64,000 bases of DNA from Pegoplata infirma. Lineage: Eukaryota; Arthropoda; Insecta; Diptera; Anthomyiidae. Every line of letters starts with the position of its first letter. Position 1 is the first letter of the stretch. This document shows positions 43,492 to 53,713 of this stretch, in pieces. The position numbers were made by a program, and so were the translations under genes. The DNA is taken from contig OY992537.1 in the NCBI GenBank assembly GCA_963921195.1, positions 146,578,275 to 146,642,274 on the forward strand, in the 5' to 3' direction. The notes under the pieces are model-generated. The model saw only the letters and a list, made by a program, of their open reading frames with translations, was not told the DNA's origin and searched no databases.

Positions 43492-44212
43492 TAGAGAAAT
43501 GCTGTTCTGAGACATTTTTTAGGAAAATTGGTTTCTGAAAATAAAATTCTTAGATTCTTAAAAAAATTTAAATATTCCTATTCTAAAACATTGTATTGGA
43601 AAAGAAAAACTATTTCGAATTTAATATTTTCTTACAGGAAAATTGACTCAGAAATGCCTATACAACAACTTTCGTTATTTCTCTGAATTTTAGCGAAATT
43701 GGCACAGTAGTTAAGAAGTTATGGACAAAACGCTTAACACGTTTTGAAAGAGATTGGTAGCCACAAAAATATTTGACAAAGTATTTTGTGACTCAAATAG
43801 TTTTTAAACTTAAAAAATATTTTTTTTTTTCAAGAACTACTAAAGAAGTTTTTGACTGGAAATTAAACATTTTTAGTAAAAAGTGTTTAAACATTTTTTA
43901 CGTCCAAGTCGATTTTTAATTTTCTACCCGTTTATTTTTTTTTTTCAATTAAAATTTTTTATAACAAAATGTGTCAATAAAAAAATATTTTCTAATTAAA
44001 AGCTGTGTTCACTCAAAAAAACATTTATTTAATATTGTAGAGGACTTTAAAGTATTTGAAAAAATCTAATATATGTTACCAAAGCACTTTTTTAATAAAA
44101 TCAATTCATTTTGAATACATATTTTTAAATTTTAAGTGCATATTTTTGATTTTTAGAAGCATATTATAGGCACATATTTTCGATTTTTAGATGCATGAAA
44201 GTACTTGCCCTA

Positions 44213-44644
44213 CTAATTAAGGAATGAAATCCTTCGCACCTCTGACAGTAATACCGTCAGAGTGTTCGCATTTTCTTCTAAATTTGGTTACGTTAGTGCC
44301 GTTCATATTCGCATATAGAATACAAAAATTATAATCAATTTTGATGATGAATGATCAATATTGTCCGACCGAAAAACTTTTTCAGACTGAACCCATACAT
44401 GAACTTCGTCCAATTTTGCAAAGTTCTGCCGAACCTAACCTTAAAAAAAAAATGTTTTAAGACATGTATGCAATGCAGATGCATAGTTGCATACATTTAC
44501 ATATATGGAATATTACATGACTTGTGTATGTTCATATATGCTCCCATATATGACATTTATTTCCATATATTGTTCATATACTATCATACATGCAATCATG
44601 TATGAGCATGTATGATCACGCATGAACATACATGGTCATTTTCA
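44213..44644. other. Unassigned; cryptic CATATATG-rich stretch
   Basis: A short hairpin CCTCTGACAGTAATACCGTC lies near 44239. 44480-44640 is dominated by diverged CATATATG / CATGTATGA words with no exact period. No gene; the 84-codon frame at 44351-44605 follows this bias. Confidence 0.45.
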
Positions 44645-45050
44645 CCCGGGTATGGTGAAAATTTCATGAAAATCGGTTTACCCGTATAAGTGTGATTGCG
44701 GAAAAGGCAGAAATAACTTTCAATGTATTACAAAGGGGCGTGGCATTTTACGCCCCTTTTTCGATTTCCTTCTATTGGGCCCATAGTTTCAGCCTCGGTC
44801 AGTGCTATCAGTGGTAAAAATTTCAATAAAATCGGTTTAGCCGTTTATGCGTTATTAAAGAAAAAGGAAAATAAAGTTCCATAAAATAAAAAGGGGCGTG
44901 GCATTTTACGCCCCTTTGTCCGATCGCGGTCGCTTATGGCCTATAGTTCTCGCCTCGGTTAGTACTATCTGTGGTGAAAATTTCATGAAAATCGGTTCAG
45001 CCGTTCTCCCCTGATTGCGGAAGAGACAGACAGACAAACCAACACTCAGA
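44645..45050 (+). repeat. ~150-bp GGGGCGTGGC repeat, second locus
   Basis: Three units with 'TGGTGAAAATTTCATGAAAA', 'AAAGGGGCGTGGCATTTTAC' and 'CGCCTCGGTTAGTACTATCT', closing with an ACAGACAGACAAACC tail and 'TTATAATATTAATAGGG'. It matches the array at 6520-7862, with fewer and better preserved units. Confidence 0.75.
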
Positions 45051-45099
45051 TTTATAATATTAATAGGGATTTTACAATTTTACTTTTTAAATCATTTTG

Positions 45100-45370
45100 T
45101 TTATATCGCACTATGTTTTGGGGTTTGACAATCCCTAGTGAAATTTGATACTTAACATTTTTGTAGAACTATTTATTATATTTTTTCGGCGTAAGACAAG
45201 TGTATTTAATTTTTTGTAGAACATTTTAACTATTAAAACGCACATTTTAGTGTTGTTCTATGAGGATATGTTAAAAAGATCAAAAATGACCCCTAAAAAT
45301 GGGAGATAGGGGGTTAATGCATTCTAAAAAAAGAACCGCCATCAAATTTTACTATAGACATGAATAAACA
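45100..45370 (-). repeat. Diverged copy of the 40265-40800 repeat
   Basis: It contains 'TGACAATCCCTAGTGAAATT', 'GGGGGTTAATGCATTCT' and 'AAAGAACCGCCATCAAATTT', the reverse counterparts of landmarks near 40330-40500. Confidence 0.5.
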
Positions 45371-45479
45371 TTATATAGCTCAGAAGTTAAGTTAATACAT
45401 CTCTTTGACATTTTTTAGACGAATTAAAAAATAAAAAGAACTTATTTTTCAAAAAAGGATGTTTTTATATTTTCCATAC

Positions 45480-45745
45480 TACTAATCCGATTTTGCCTAA
45501 ATTTGGCATTACTATATATCTAAGGAACATTAATTTGCTTACAAAGTTTTTTTACGATCAGACAATTTTCGTAGGTGTTATAGCGTTTAAAAGAAAAAGG
45601 ATATATGGCAGGACCTTGAGTCCTTGCTCCGATTTAAGTGAAAATTTATACACACTTTTTGTAATTTTTTGTGCATTATTGAAGCTAAAATTACATTTTT
45701 CAGTTTCAGGACACATGGGAGGTAAGTGTCCTTGCACCGATTTTT
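45480..45745 (+). repeat. Dispersed repeat, copy 2 (partner 20085-20350)
   Basis: 'GAAAAAGGATATATGGCAGG', 'TGAGTCCTTGCTCCGATTTA' and 'TTTCAGGACACATGGGAGGT' parallel the first copy in order and spacing. The overlapping 92- and 63-codon frames have no recognisable domain. Confidence 0.55.
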
Positions 45746-45775
45746 CCAAAAATTTATATTTTTCTAACTAATATA

Positions 45776-46760
45776 CAGTAGCGAGAAAAAAAAATGCAAC
45801 TCTGTGCCATATGATATTCTATCGATACTCAATATTAATAACGGTTATCCAATCGAAGTCTTCTTTTGTTTTTTGATTCGTTACAATTTAATATAATTAA
45901 TTGCATCAATAATTGGGGTTTGCTTTTCTTAAAACTTAAATTTTTTTATATTTTTTAAAAAAAAAGTGAGCAAATTTGGCGAGAAAAAAAAATGCAACGC
46001 AATTACTATTAGATTAGAAGTGTAACTTTTAGAAGTAAAAGTAAGTAATCTTTTGTTATAAAAATGAAAATTTAATGACAAATTTTAAAACTATTAATTT
46101 TATAATAGAAACAAACAGCTATCAGCTGAAAGCAAATTTTCAATTGTCCAGGCTTTGAAAGAAGGTAAACCAATGAACGAAGTGGCCCGTTAATTTGGTG
46201 TGAATAAATATACGGTTTGCCGATTGCATCGCGATTCCGTCAAAGAAAAAAGTGAATAGAAACTTAGAAAGTGGTCGACCACGTAAATCTACTGCCCGTC
46301 AAGGCCGCTAAATGATAAATCGAGCCACGAAAGACGGCGGTAGATGTTGTCAGCTACGCAAATGAACAATTTGGAGTTCCTATTAGCGTTCATACTGTCG
46401 AAAATCGATTGAAAGAGGCAAATTTGTTTGCTAGAAGACCAGCCAAGAAACCACTCATAAGTAAGGTCAATAAGAAAAAACGGCTCGACTTTGCCAGACG
46501 CTATCTCCATTGGTCAAAGGAGTAGTAAGCCAAAGTTTTGTGAAGCGATGAATCCAAATTTAATTTATTTGGCTCTGATGGCTTAAATAATGTTCGCCGG
46601 TCGCCATAACAAAGATATTAAACCCATAATCACGTAAATAATTTAACAGTGACTATTGAAAACAAAGTCCAAAGTATCAGATTAACTGGAGGCATAAATA
46701 AGTTAAGACGCGATTCTGAAAATCATAAGGCAACGTTGCATTTTTTTTTTCTCGCTACTG
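45776..46760 (+). mobile_element. Tc1-like element, internally deleted, 985 bp
   Basis: Ends CAGTAGCGAGAAAAAAAAAT and TTTTTTTTTTCTCGCTACTG, flanked by TA (45774-45775, 46761-46762). It carries a broken transposase gene. The TIR type plus the transposase motifs identify Tc1. Confidence 0.88.
46113..46610 (+). pseudogene. Tc1-like transposase pseudogene
   Basis: The enzyme would cut and paste the element at TA sites. Readable parts in order are an N-terminal helix-turn-helix (SIVQALKEGKPMNEVAR, stop, then FGVNKYTVCRLH, near 46138-46230), a GRPRKS-type hook and second DNA-binding half (46273-46340), SVHTVENRLKEANLFARRPA (46385-46445), and the start of the catalytic domain, LDFARRYLHWSKE, two stops, then SDESKFNLFGSDG (46491-46580), where the Asp of SDESKF is the first catalytic residue. 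The remaining catalytic Asp and Glu are missing because the 3' third is deleted. At least four in-frame stops and two frame changes are visible. Inactive. Confidence 0.85.
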
Positions 46761-46819
46761 TATTTTATGTTACTGTACCAAATCTTAAAAATATATGACA
46801 ACACCTTCTAGTTTTGTCC

Positions 46820-46935
46820 CTTCGTTATATGGGAACGAAGCACTGTGCGCTGATAGCTAAGGCGACGACAATAATTTTCACAGCCGGTAGGTCTTGAGTT
46901 CGAATCCCACCAGGGCAGCAATATTTTTTTTTTAC
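46820..46935 (+). ncRNA. tRNA-like SINE or tRNA pseudogene 1
   Basis: TAGCTAAGGCG (46854-46864) resembles a pol III A box, and GAGTTCGAATCCC (46895-46907) is a good B box, about 40 bases apart, followed by a T10 tract (46922-46931) that could terminate pol III. An acceptor-like pairing of TGCGCTG with CAGGGCA is possible at 6 of 7, but the T-stem pairs poorly, so a functional tRNA is unlikely. Confidence 0.45.
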
Positions 46936-47134
46936 GTTTTTTATGTTTTTTTTTTTATTTTTTTAATTATAGTCACATTATTTGAATTATTAAAAAAATT
47001 AACAGGATTAATGATGATATTTTTTCTATGAATTTAACAAAATCTATGAATAAAATTCTATGAAATATTTCACAATACTAATGAATATTCATTCAGTCAA
47101 TGAATTGTCTCATAGATTATTATGAACAATTTTT

Positions 47135-47640
47135 AACTAATAATCCTTAAAACTTCAAATTTGAACTATAGTTATCCTCTCGCCGAAATAATTTTCCAAA
47201 ATAAGTACTTTTTGTAAAATTTCGCTGCTAAAGGGGTAAAAAGGGTGACAACAGGACAATTTGTAATATTTTGTACCTTTTAAGCTAATGGTCCTAGAAA
47301 CTTCAAATTTGGACTATAGGATCCTCTCGAGGAAAAACATTCTGCAAAAAGAGTTTTTTTGAAAACCCGCTTCTAAGGCAGATTTTCAAGTCAAAACAGG
47401 AACCTAAAAAAAGTTCCCCACAAGTCCAATATTTTGTTGTGTTAATATTGACCCTAAAAGGCAACTGTTCCAATCCCGCCTTAAGCGAAATCAAAAAAAT
47501 TAGATAAACTTGCTAATAAAAAAAAAAGAATTCATTGTATATTTCGGTACATTTTGCATCAACTAAACTTATGCTCCTAGAAACTTTAAATTTGTGCAGT
47601 AGAATCCTCCCGCGGAAAAAAACATGAACATAATGCAATT
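47135..47640. repeat. ~140-bp repeat, diverged units
   Basis: 'CCTAGAAACTTCAAATTTGG' (47287) and variants near 47145 and 47577 are spaced ~140 and ~280 bases apart, each followed by 'ATCCTCTCGAGGAAAAA'-type sequence. The minus frames at 47303-47698 lie in this repeat. Confidence 0.5.
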
Positions 47641-47734
47641 TCACCTTCTTCTGTACGAAAAAACAACAGCAACAACCACACATGAATTGAAAAACCATGA
47701 TTTAGTTGATACTTGCTTAACAGCCAACTTAGCG

Positions 47735-47815
47735 TATCGGTCTAGAGTGATCGTACCTAAGAGGCAGTTAATAGCAAAAACATTACAGATCATGGGTTCA
47801 ATCCCTGGCGGATTG
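47735..47815 (+). ncRNA. tRNA-like SINE or tRNA pseudogene 2
   Basis: GGGTTCAATCCC (47793-47804) is a strong B box. An A box-like TCTAGAGTGATCG lies upstream near 47741. Spacing and wording partly resemble the copy at 46820-46935, suggesting one SINE family. There is no convincing cloverleaf. Confidence 0.35.
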
Positions 47816-47830
47816 AAATTAACTGAATAA

Positions 47831-48231
47831 ATTTGACATTAAAAGTTTTTCTGATGATTATAATAACTGGATTATATGAAACTAGTAAAAAACGAACCAG
47901 GATGTCTTGAAATTTTTAGAAAAATAAATTTTTCCTTCACACCTTTCTCAATTCAAACCATATATAACATGATTAAAAAATTATAATACATAAATATAAT
48001 TAGAGCCTGAGCTCAACTGTCTTTACAGAAAAACAAAAATTTGAAGTCCAGTCCAGTTTTTAAAATTCTCATTTTAAGAGGAAAAAATGGGGCACTTTTC
48101 ATACTTTCGGAAATAATGGTACCAGCAACTCAATATTTAGCACTTAGGATCTTCCAGTAGAAAAAACACGGTCTGCAGATGAAACAAATTTTTATAACAT
48201 GGACATGAACTAATTTTATTAATTATAGTTT
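47831..48231. other. No recognised feature
   Basis: A+T-rich sequence with no ORF, tandem repeat or transposon terminus that I can support. Confidence 0.4.
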
Positions 48232-49073
48232 CCCAGGCAGAAAAATACGAACGGGAGAGCGCTGGCAAAGTACTTTTTATAGTCGCTTGAGTGCTGGGAA
48301 AGCATCACAGTTTAGTACTCTCCCAGCGTCCAAAATGATAACCACGGTAAACGGTATGCCGTTACTATTTTAAAGCGCTTTGAAAGCGATTTAAAAACAA
48401 AAAATATGGTACTATTATAGCACTTTTAGAACAAAAATATGGGACGTATCTAAATTGTATAAGTCCATAAGACACAACTTTTTTTGGTGTTTATTTGAAT
48501 AAAGAAATTTATTAATTAGGATAAAAAATTGATTGACTAATTTATTAGGATAAAAAAAAATTTCGACAAACTTTGAAATATTTTCCTGGAAAATTTTGTT
48601 TTCCGTTTTCGTTGCGTTTTGGAATAAAAAATTTATTAAAAAAGCTTTTAGGAAAATTTTTGGAAAAGTCCCGAAAAAAAAGTGGTGTATTGAACCAAAA
48701 CGGGTTGTGTTCCAAAGGGATAGGCCAAGTGACATTTCATATCCAAAGTTTAAGACACTTCCTCACGAAAGAAACAGGTGTTTTTATATAAAAGGTGTCA
48801 AGTTTGTAATATCTGGGTCATTGTGTATAAGTGACATATCATGAGAACTATTAAGAACCGGTCACTAATCCTGCAGGGAAATAAAAAACATTCCAATTGT
48901 TATGAAAATTAATAAATTTTAATAAAAAATTTATATTTTGAACGGATTTAAATAGAAAAACATTGGCAAAGCGCTTGGAAAGCACTTTTTCGAATTCATA
49001 CTACCTTCTACACAAAAAATTAAGTGCTTTGCCGAGCCTTTTTCTTTGGAACGGTTGGCAGTTTCTGCCTGGG
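48232..49073. mobile_element. Inverted-repeat element with CCCAGGCAGAAA ends, 842 bp
   Basis: CCCAGGCAGAAA at the left and TTTCTGCCTGGG at the right. Further in, CGCTGGCAAAGTACTTTT (48269-48286) pairs with AAGTGCTTTGCCGAGC-type sequence (49022-49037). The flanks (..TAGTTT and TTGTTT..) do not define a clear duplication. Overlapping frames at 48415-48844 on both strands have no recognised domain. Superfamily unknown. Confidence 0.6.
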
Positions 49074-49386
49074 TTGTTTTAAAGTGGTTAAAGAGCATTG
49101 AAAATTTACTTATTTGGTTACCCTGGAAACAAAATTGTTTACTACTTTAAATCTACTCAAAATATAATATTTTAAAGGTCGAATCAAACAATTTTTATGT
49201 TTAATTAAAAATTAATGAGAATTTAAAGTAATAAAGTTGTTTTTTTTGTTACAGCTAACCGGTAACGAAGTACCGGGCGAGTTAGCTAGCAATATATATA
49301 TGGAAAATTGTCAATAACTTTTAATATTTAAAAAAAAAAATTTCGATTTTTTTTCGTGGCACATTAATAAGTCTTTGTAGGTTAAG
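49074..49386. other. Spacer with a block shared with the hammerhead-bearing repeat
   Basis: 49155-49195 contains 'CTACTCAAAATATAATATTT' and 'AAAGGTCGA', the reverse complement of sequence at 28448-28479 beside the inverted repeat holding the ribozyme candidate. No gene. Confidence 0.5.
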
Positions 49387-49493
49387 CTGTGTTTACATCA
49401 TAGGATTTTCGATATGATTTTCTCTCGGTACTCGTGCAAAACATCTACGGTAGTTCGTGTAATCATACCAAAAATTCTATGATGTAAACACAG
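49387..49493. mobile_element. MITE, 107 bp, 17-bp perfect ends
   Basis: CTGTGTTTACATCATAG at the left and CTATGATGTAAACACAG at the right. The target duplication is unclear (TTA/TTAA-like flanks). The interior is also partly self-complementary (TCGATATGATT / AATCATACC). Confidence 0.7.
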
Positions 49494-49698
49494 TTTTAAT
49501 AACATTTCAATTAAGTAATTCAAATCCGTCCGCGAGCATTAATTTGAGCGATCGCACCATAGGCGTAGAAAAGGGGGGGCTTTGCCCACCCCAGACTCGA
49601 TTTAGCCCACCCTAGACATTTTTCCATTTAGCCCACCCCAGACAATTTTCCTTTTTTAATTAATTAAACTTTGATATGCTAAAATCTTAAATTGACAG

Positions 49699-51626
49699 TA
49701 GAGATGAGCAATGTAGTGATTTTTAAATCACGCCGTTCTCAGTTACCGTGATTTTCAAATCACCGTTCTTTTAAACAGTTACCGTGATCACCGTTTTTCA
49801 AAGTGATGCAAAAAAAAAACAATACAATGTTTTCCTTTTACTTTAGATTAGTATGTATTAAATATTATTTGTATTGCCGGACTTCATATTTAATAACTCA
49901 ATTTGTATTGAGTTCAATTTAAGTACATTCAAGTTATTTCTGAGAAATTATTTATTTAAATTTAAGAGAAAATCTGGAAAAATTTATAAAACCACTGTAG
50001 AAATGAGCAATTTAGTTATTTTTGAGGAACGTCTTTCTTTACAAATAACCAATATTTTAAACAGTTACTGTTTTTACCGTTTTTAAATGTAGATATAAAC
50101 GTGATTTTAAATCACAGTTCTTTTAAATCACAGTTCTTTCAATAACAGTTTTCATTTTAAAGCAAAATAATATTTTTGGCAATTTTGTTGCTTGTGTGCG
50201 TATTAAAAACATTGCGTTTGCTTTGTGTGTTTGTTTTTTTTTACATTCCATAACAAAAGAAAAAAAAAATATGATTGAACGAACGCACAGCAACTGTTAA
50301 AATGTTAGTTAATGTGTGTATAACAGAAAAGAACGATATTGCAAGTAGCAGTGATTTAAGATATTTGATAACTGCAGTTACCGGTGATTTTTGAATCACG
50401 GTGATTAAATCACCGCAGTTTGGCCGAATTTTCAATTTTGGCGGCAAAAAGTCAATTTTTCAAGTATAGATTTTCAAAAATTTTTTGATTGTGTTCCATT
50501 CCCAATATATTGGTAAGAAAAAATTTAAAAAAGTTATGATAGTTGGCAACACTGTCGATGTGTAAACAGCTGCTAATGTATACAGTTTTTATAACCCGTG
50601 TTGCAAGTTGTAAAGCAACCAAATTTTAATAAATCTATATATTTTTTTTTAAATATATTTTGGTTAAAAAAAATGTTGTGAATATGAATTTTAATACTCG
50701 AGGGGAGTATTTTTACGAATTCTTAACATATTTGGGAAAAAAATTTTATTTCGTAGTTATTTTTGAGTTTTTTTAGGGGTAATTTTTTATGAAATTGTGA
50801 ATAGTTTTATCGTCTTTCGCGGAGTATAACTTAAAATGTTAATGATTGTTAAAACAGTTTTATACATGTAAATCTTCGTAGAAAGCTCAGGTTTTATTGT
50901 ATATTAATATGGTATGCGAACGAGTGCGAAAGAATGAGTTATTAGCAAAAACGTGAATTTTGGATAGTTTTTTTTCCGCAAATTCACGTGTTGAAAAACA
51001 CACTAAAAACGCTTTAAAGCTTAGTGGAAAGCTACAAAAATATTTTATAGTGTTTCTTTTATTCAAAAAACTTTTTATTCTCAAACCAAAAAATAAAATT
51101 ACACTCAAAAAAATTATACACTCAAAAAAATTGTACACTCACAAATTTTTTTTTTTTTTTATGTTATTAAAAAACGTAATTTCCTCAAAATAAAAATATT
51201 TTTAATAAATTACTATCACTAAAAAAGTGTTTTTCTACTTGAATATGTTTTTCAACAATTGACTACAATTTTTTTTACATTTATTCGGTAATCGGCCATA
51301 TTCGTCCAAAAATGTGACCGAAGCCGAATAATGGCCGAATAGTACTTTTTTGCCTACCGAATATTCGGTCAGACACTTCAAATTATTAAGGAAGATTTTA
51401 AATAAATACAGTTTTGTGAACATTATTTTTTTTCGAAAATCCCCCTTATGGGCGGGCCACTAGAAAAAGGGGGCGTGGACCGCCCATTTTTTCTCAAATC
51501 AAATATTGTGACACATGAACCCTGCATACCAAATTTGGTGAGGCTAGCTTGTCGGGAAATAGTTTTTGCCGCGATTTTGGGTTTTTCGGCCATAGTGCAC
51601 CGGTATGAAAATATCGCTCATCTCTA
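49699..51626. mobile_element. hAT element H, copy 2, 1928 bp
   Basis: TAGAGATGAGCAATGTAG to ATCGCTCATCTCTA, with perfect 8-bp duplication ATTGACAG (49691-49698, 51627-51634). It shares GTTACCGTGATTTTCAAATC-type subterminal words and the GTATTAAAAACATTGCGTTT block with copy 1. It lacks the two insertions of copy 1 but carries its own (50416-51597). Confidence 0.87.
50416..51597. mobile_element. Transib-like element, copy 2, 1182 bp
   Basis: The left end is CAGTTTGGCCGAA and the right end read inward is CACTATGGCCGAA; a 5-bp duplication CACCG lies at 50411-50415 and 51598-51602. Element H copy 1 shows the uninterrupted sequence. The CACTATGG terminus and G+C-rich 5-bp target fit Transib. The left terminus has drifted at two positions. 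It holds a small run of TACACTCAAAAAAATT units (51101-51143). No transposase frame is recognisable. Confidence 0.6.
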
Positions 51627-51736
51627 ATTGACAGTAATATTTATCTAAACTTTTACAAGTAGCAATAAGCCTTCCTATTAGTTCTGCTAGTTGTGAAAGA
51701 AGTTTCTTAGCTACATATGCGTGAAATAAAAACATA

Positions 51737-51904
51737 AGCGGTTTTCACCCCTGATAGAAAACAAAAAAGAATCGGAGAAATGAAGAAAACAAGAAAATGT
51801 TTCACAGATACAACAAAAAAATACATGTATTTCTGTCAAACATTTTCTTGTTTTCTTCATTTATCCGATTCTTTTTTTGTTTTCTATCAAGGGTGAGAAC
51901 CGCT
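51737..51904. mobile_element. Hairpin MITE, 168 bp
   Basis: AGCGGTTTTCACCC at the left pairs with GGGTGAGAACCGCT at the right; the arms continue through CGGAGAAATGAAGAAAACAA with little mismatch, leaving a loop of ~25 bases. The flanking ATA is the only shared base triplet. Confidence 0.7.
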
Positions 51905-53431
51905 ATAGTTACGAAGTGCAATGCTTCTGGAACGATTTTCAAATTTAGAAGTTTTAAATATTTAAAATGAAATAATTAAATATAAAATAACTGCAGAAGA
52001 AGTATTAAACTTATTTTGTGAAAAACAGAAATATAACGTTTTAATAACACTTTTCATTGTAAATGGATTTTAATTTACTAATTACTCTACTCTACAAAAA
52101 TCAACTTTTTTTTGCACAGAGTTCTAGGATACATTTTTTAAATTATTTTGGCCTCCTAAAAACGAATCTGTCAGCAGAAAAGTTGTATCAAATCGTCTTC
52201 TCGAGATGTATGCATTTTGATTTTTTATGGACAAAGCCCTCAAAACCGACATTTTTTTTAAATATTTAAAAAGTTAATGTAAAAGTTATTCATATTTTTT
52301 TTTATTCGAATTCCCAATAATATTACTAGCAAGAAATCCGAACTCGGTACGATCAAGGATACCATCAGGACATATATCCTTATAATTATCCTAATTTTGC
52401 AAGAAATTTCCTGTTCAAAGCAGATATGTAAAGTATACACAGAAAATAAAATGGTCAAATTTAAATCAACAAACATCGATTGTAAATCAACCAAACATGA
52501 TATAAACCAAACATTTAGTAAAAACGGCCGCCAGTTAGTCCATAATACAAAATTTCGATTTTTTTTTAACAAACTTAGTCCAGTAATTTTATTTTAAAAT
52601 TATTTTATCATGTCAACAAATTGTTTTTGTGTTTGTTAAATTTCTTTGTTGAAAAAAAAATACGATTTTTTACGTTTGTCAGATCAACAAATTGTGTTTG
52701 TGTTTGTTGAATTTCTTTGTTGAAAAAAAATTTAAGATTTTGTACGTTTGTCAATACAAATAATAATTTTAGAGAACTATTAAAAACTCGTTTATCAGTT
52801 TTTTTAATTTTTTTTTTCAACAATCAATATTTACAAACGTTAGTTGATATCACAAATTTTAGTGTAGGAGCACTTTCAGTAAAAAAGTTAATTGTATTCA
52901 CAATATGGGGGTAAAAAGAACCTTCAATAAAAAAATACATTAAGTATATCCAGAAATATTTGCAAAAGAAGTCAAAGTTTTCAACCAAATTTGCATATTT
53001 TTTTCATTATTTTTTTCGTACCAATTTTTCTGATTTTTTTTGTAAAAATAAAGAATAAGAAAAATGTGTTTCACATTTCCTAAAAATATTTGCCTCCTAA
53101 ATACGAATCTGACATCAGAAAAACTGTAACAAATCGCATTCTCATTTTTAATATTTGTGGACCAAGTTCAAATAAAAAAATATGAATAACTTTAAAATAC
53201 ACTTTTTCAATATTAATATTTTTTCGGTTTTAGGGCTTGGTCGACCAAAAATGAAAATTCCTATATCTCGAGAAGGCGATTCGATACAACTTTTCTGATG
53301 ACAGATTCGTGTTCAGGATACCAAAATACTTTAAAAAATGAATTCAACATGTGCAAAAACCGTGTAGAGTAGTGTTATTGTTTATATATTTTTAACAAAA
53401 TAATAGTTAAGTTTAATTTTTTTAAATTTGT
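51905..53431. other. Body of K-type element, non-coding
   Basis: It aligns by landmarks with 32860-33825 in copy 1. At 52610-52740 a ~75-bp unit ('GTCAACAAATTG..GTTGAATTTCTTTGTTG') is repeated twice. Short frames on both strands (52063-52914) have no recognised domain. Confidence 0.5.
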
Positions 53432-53499
53432 TGATTTTTTGAGCTAATAAGACCTAAACTTGTTATGTAAATAAAAACTAGATTTTTGTTTACAGTTTT

Positions 53500-53541
53500 G
53501 TCCCGACGTTTCGTCGATTATTTGTCGACTTCTTCTGGGGA
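53500..53541 (-). ncRNA. Hammerhead-like motif of a Penelope-like element
   Basis: Read on the minus strand: stem I UCCC paired with GGGA, core CAGAAGA where CUGANGA is expected, one unpaired A, stem II GUCGA/UCGAC with a 7-base loop, GAAA, then AC/GU stem III and the cleavage-site C. Hammerheads with very short stem III are known from terminal regions of Penelope-like elements. Here the conserved U4 is A, which should cripple cleavage, in keeping with a dead copy. Confidence 0.5.
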
Positions 53542-53713
53542 TTCGTCTATTTAATAAAAAAACATCACATTATTACAAAATTGATTAATATAAAACATTC
53601 AAACTTACAAATTTGGTATTATCACATTAAAAAATAATAATTAATTTTACATTTAACATATAAAAAACAACATAAAACACAAATTTAACAATAAAACACA
53701 TCCTAACTTAATA

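Larger units (their letters stand above)
42368..44212 (-). mobile_element. hAT element C, copy 2 (inverted relative to copy 1)
   Basis: TAGGGCAAGTACTTTCATG to GCATGAAAGTACTTGCCCTA. Flanks CTGATCAA (42360-42367) and CTAATTAA (44213-44220) agree at 6 of 8. It is almost identical to copy 1 along its whole length, including the internal family D MITE at the same site, apart from an extra 121-bp insertion. Confidence 0.85.

Noticed and set aside
46850..46925. Functional tRNA gene
   Set aside because: A and B boxes exist but the T stem and D arm do not pair properly; a SINE or pseudogene is more likely.
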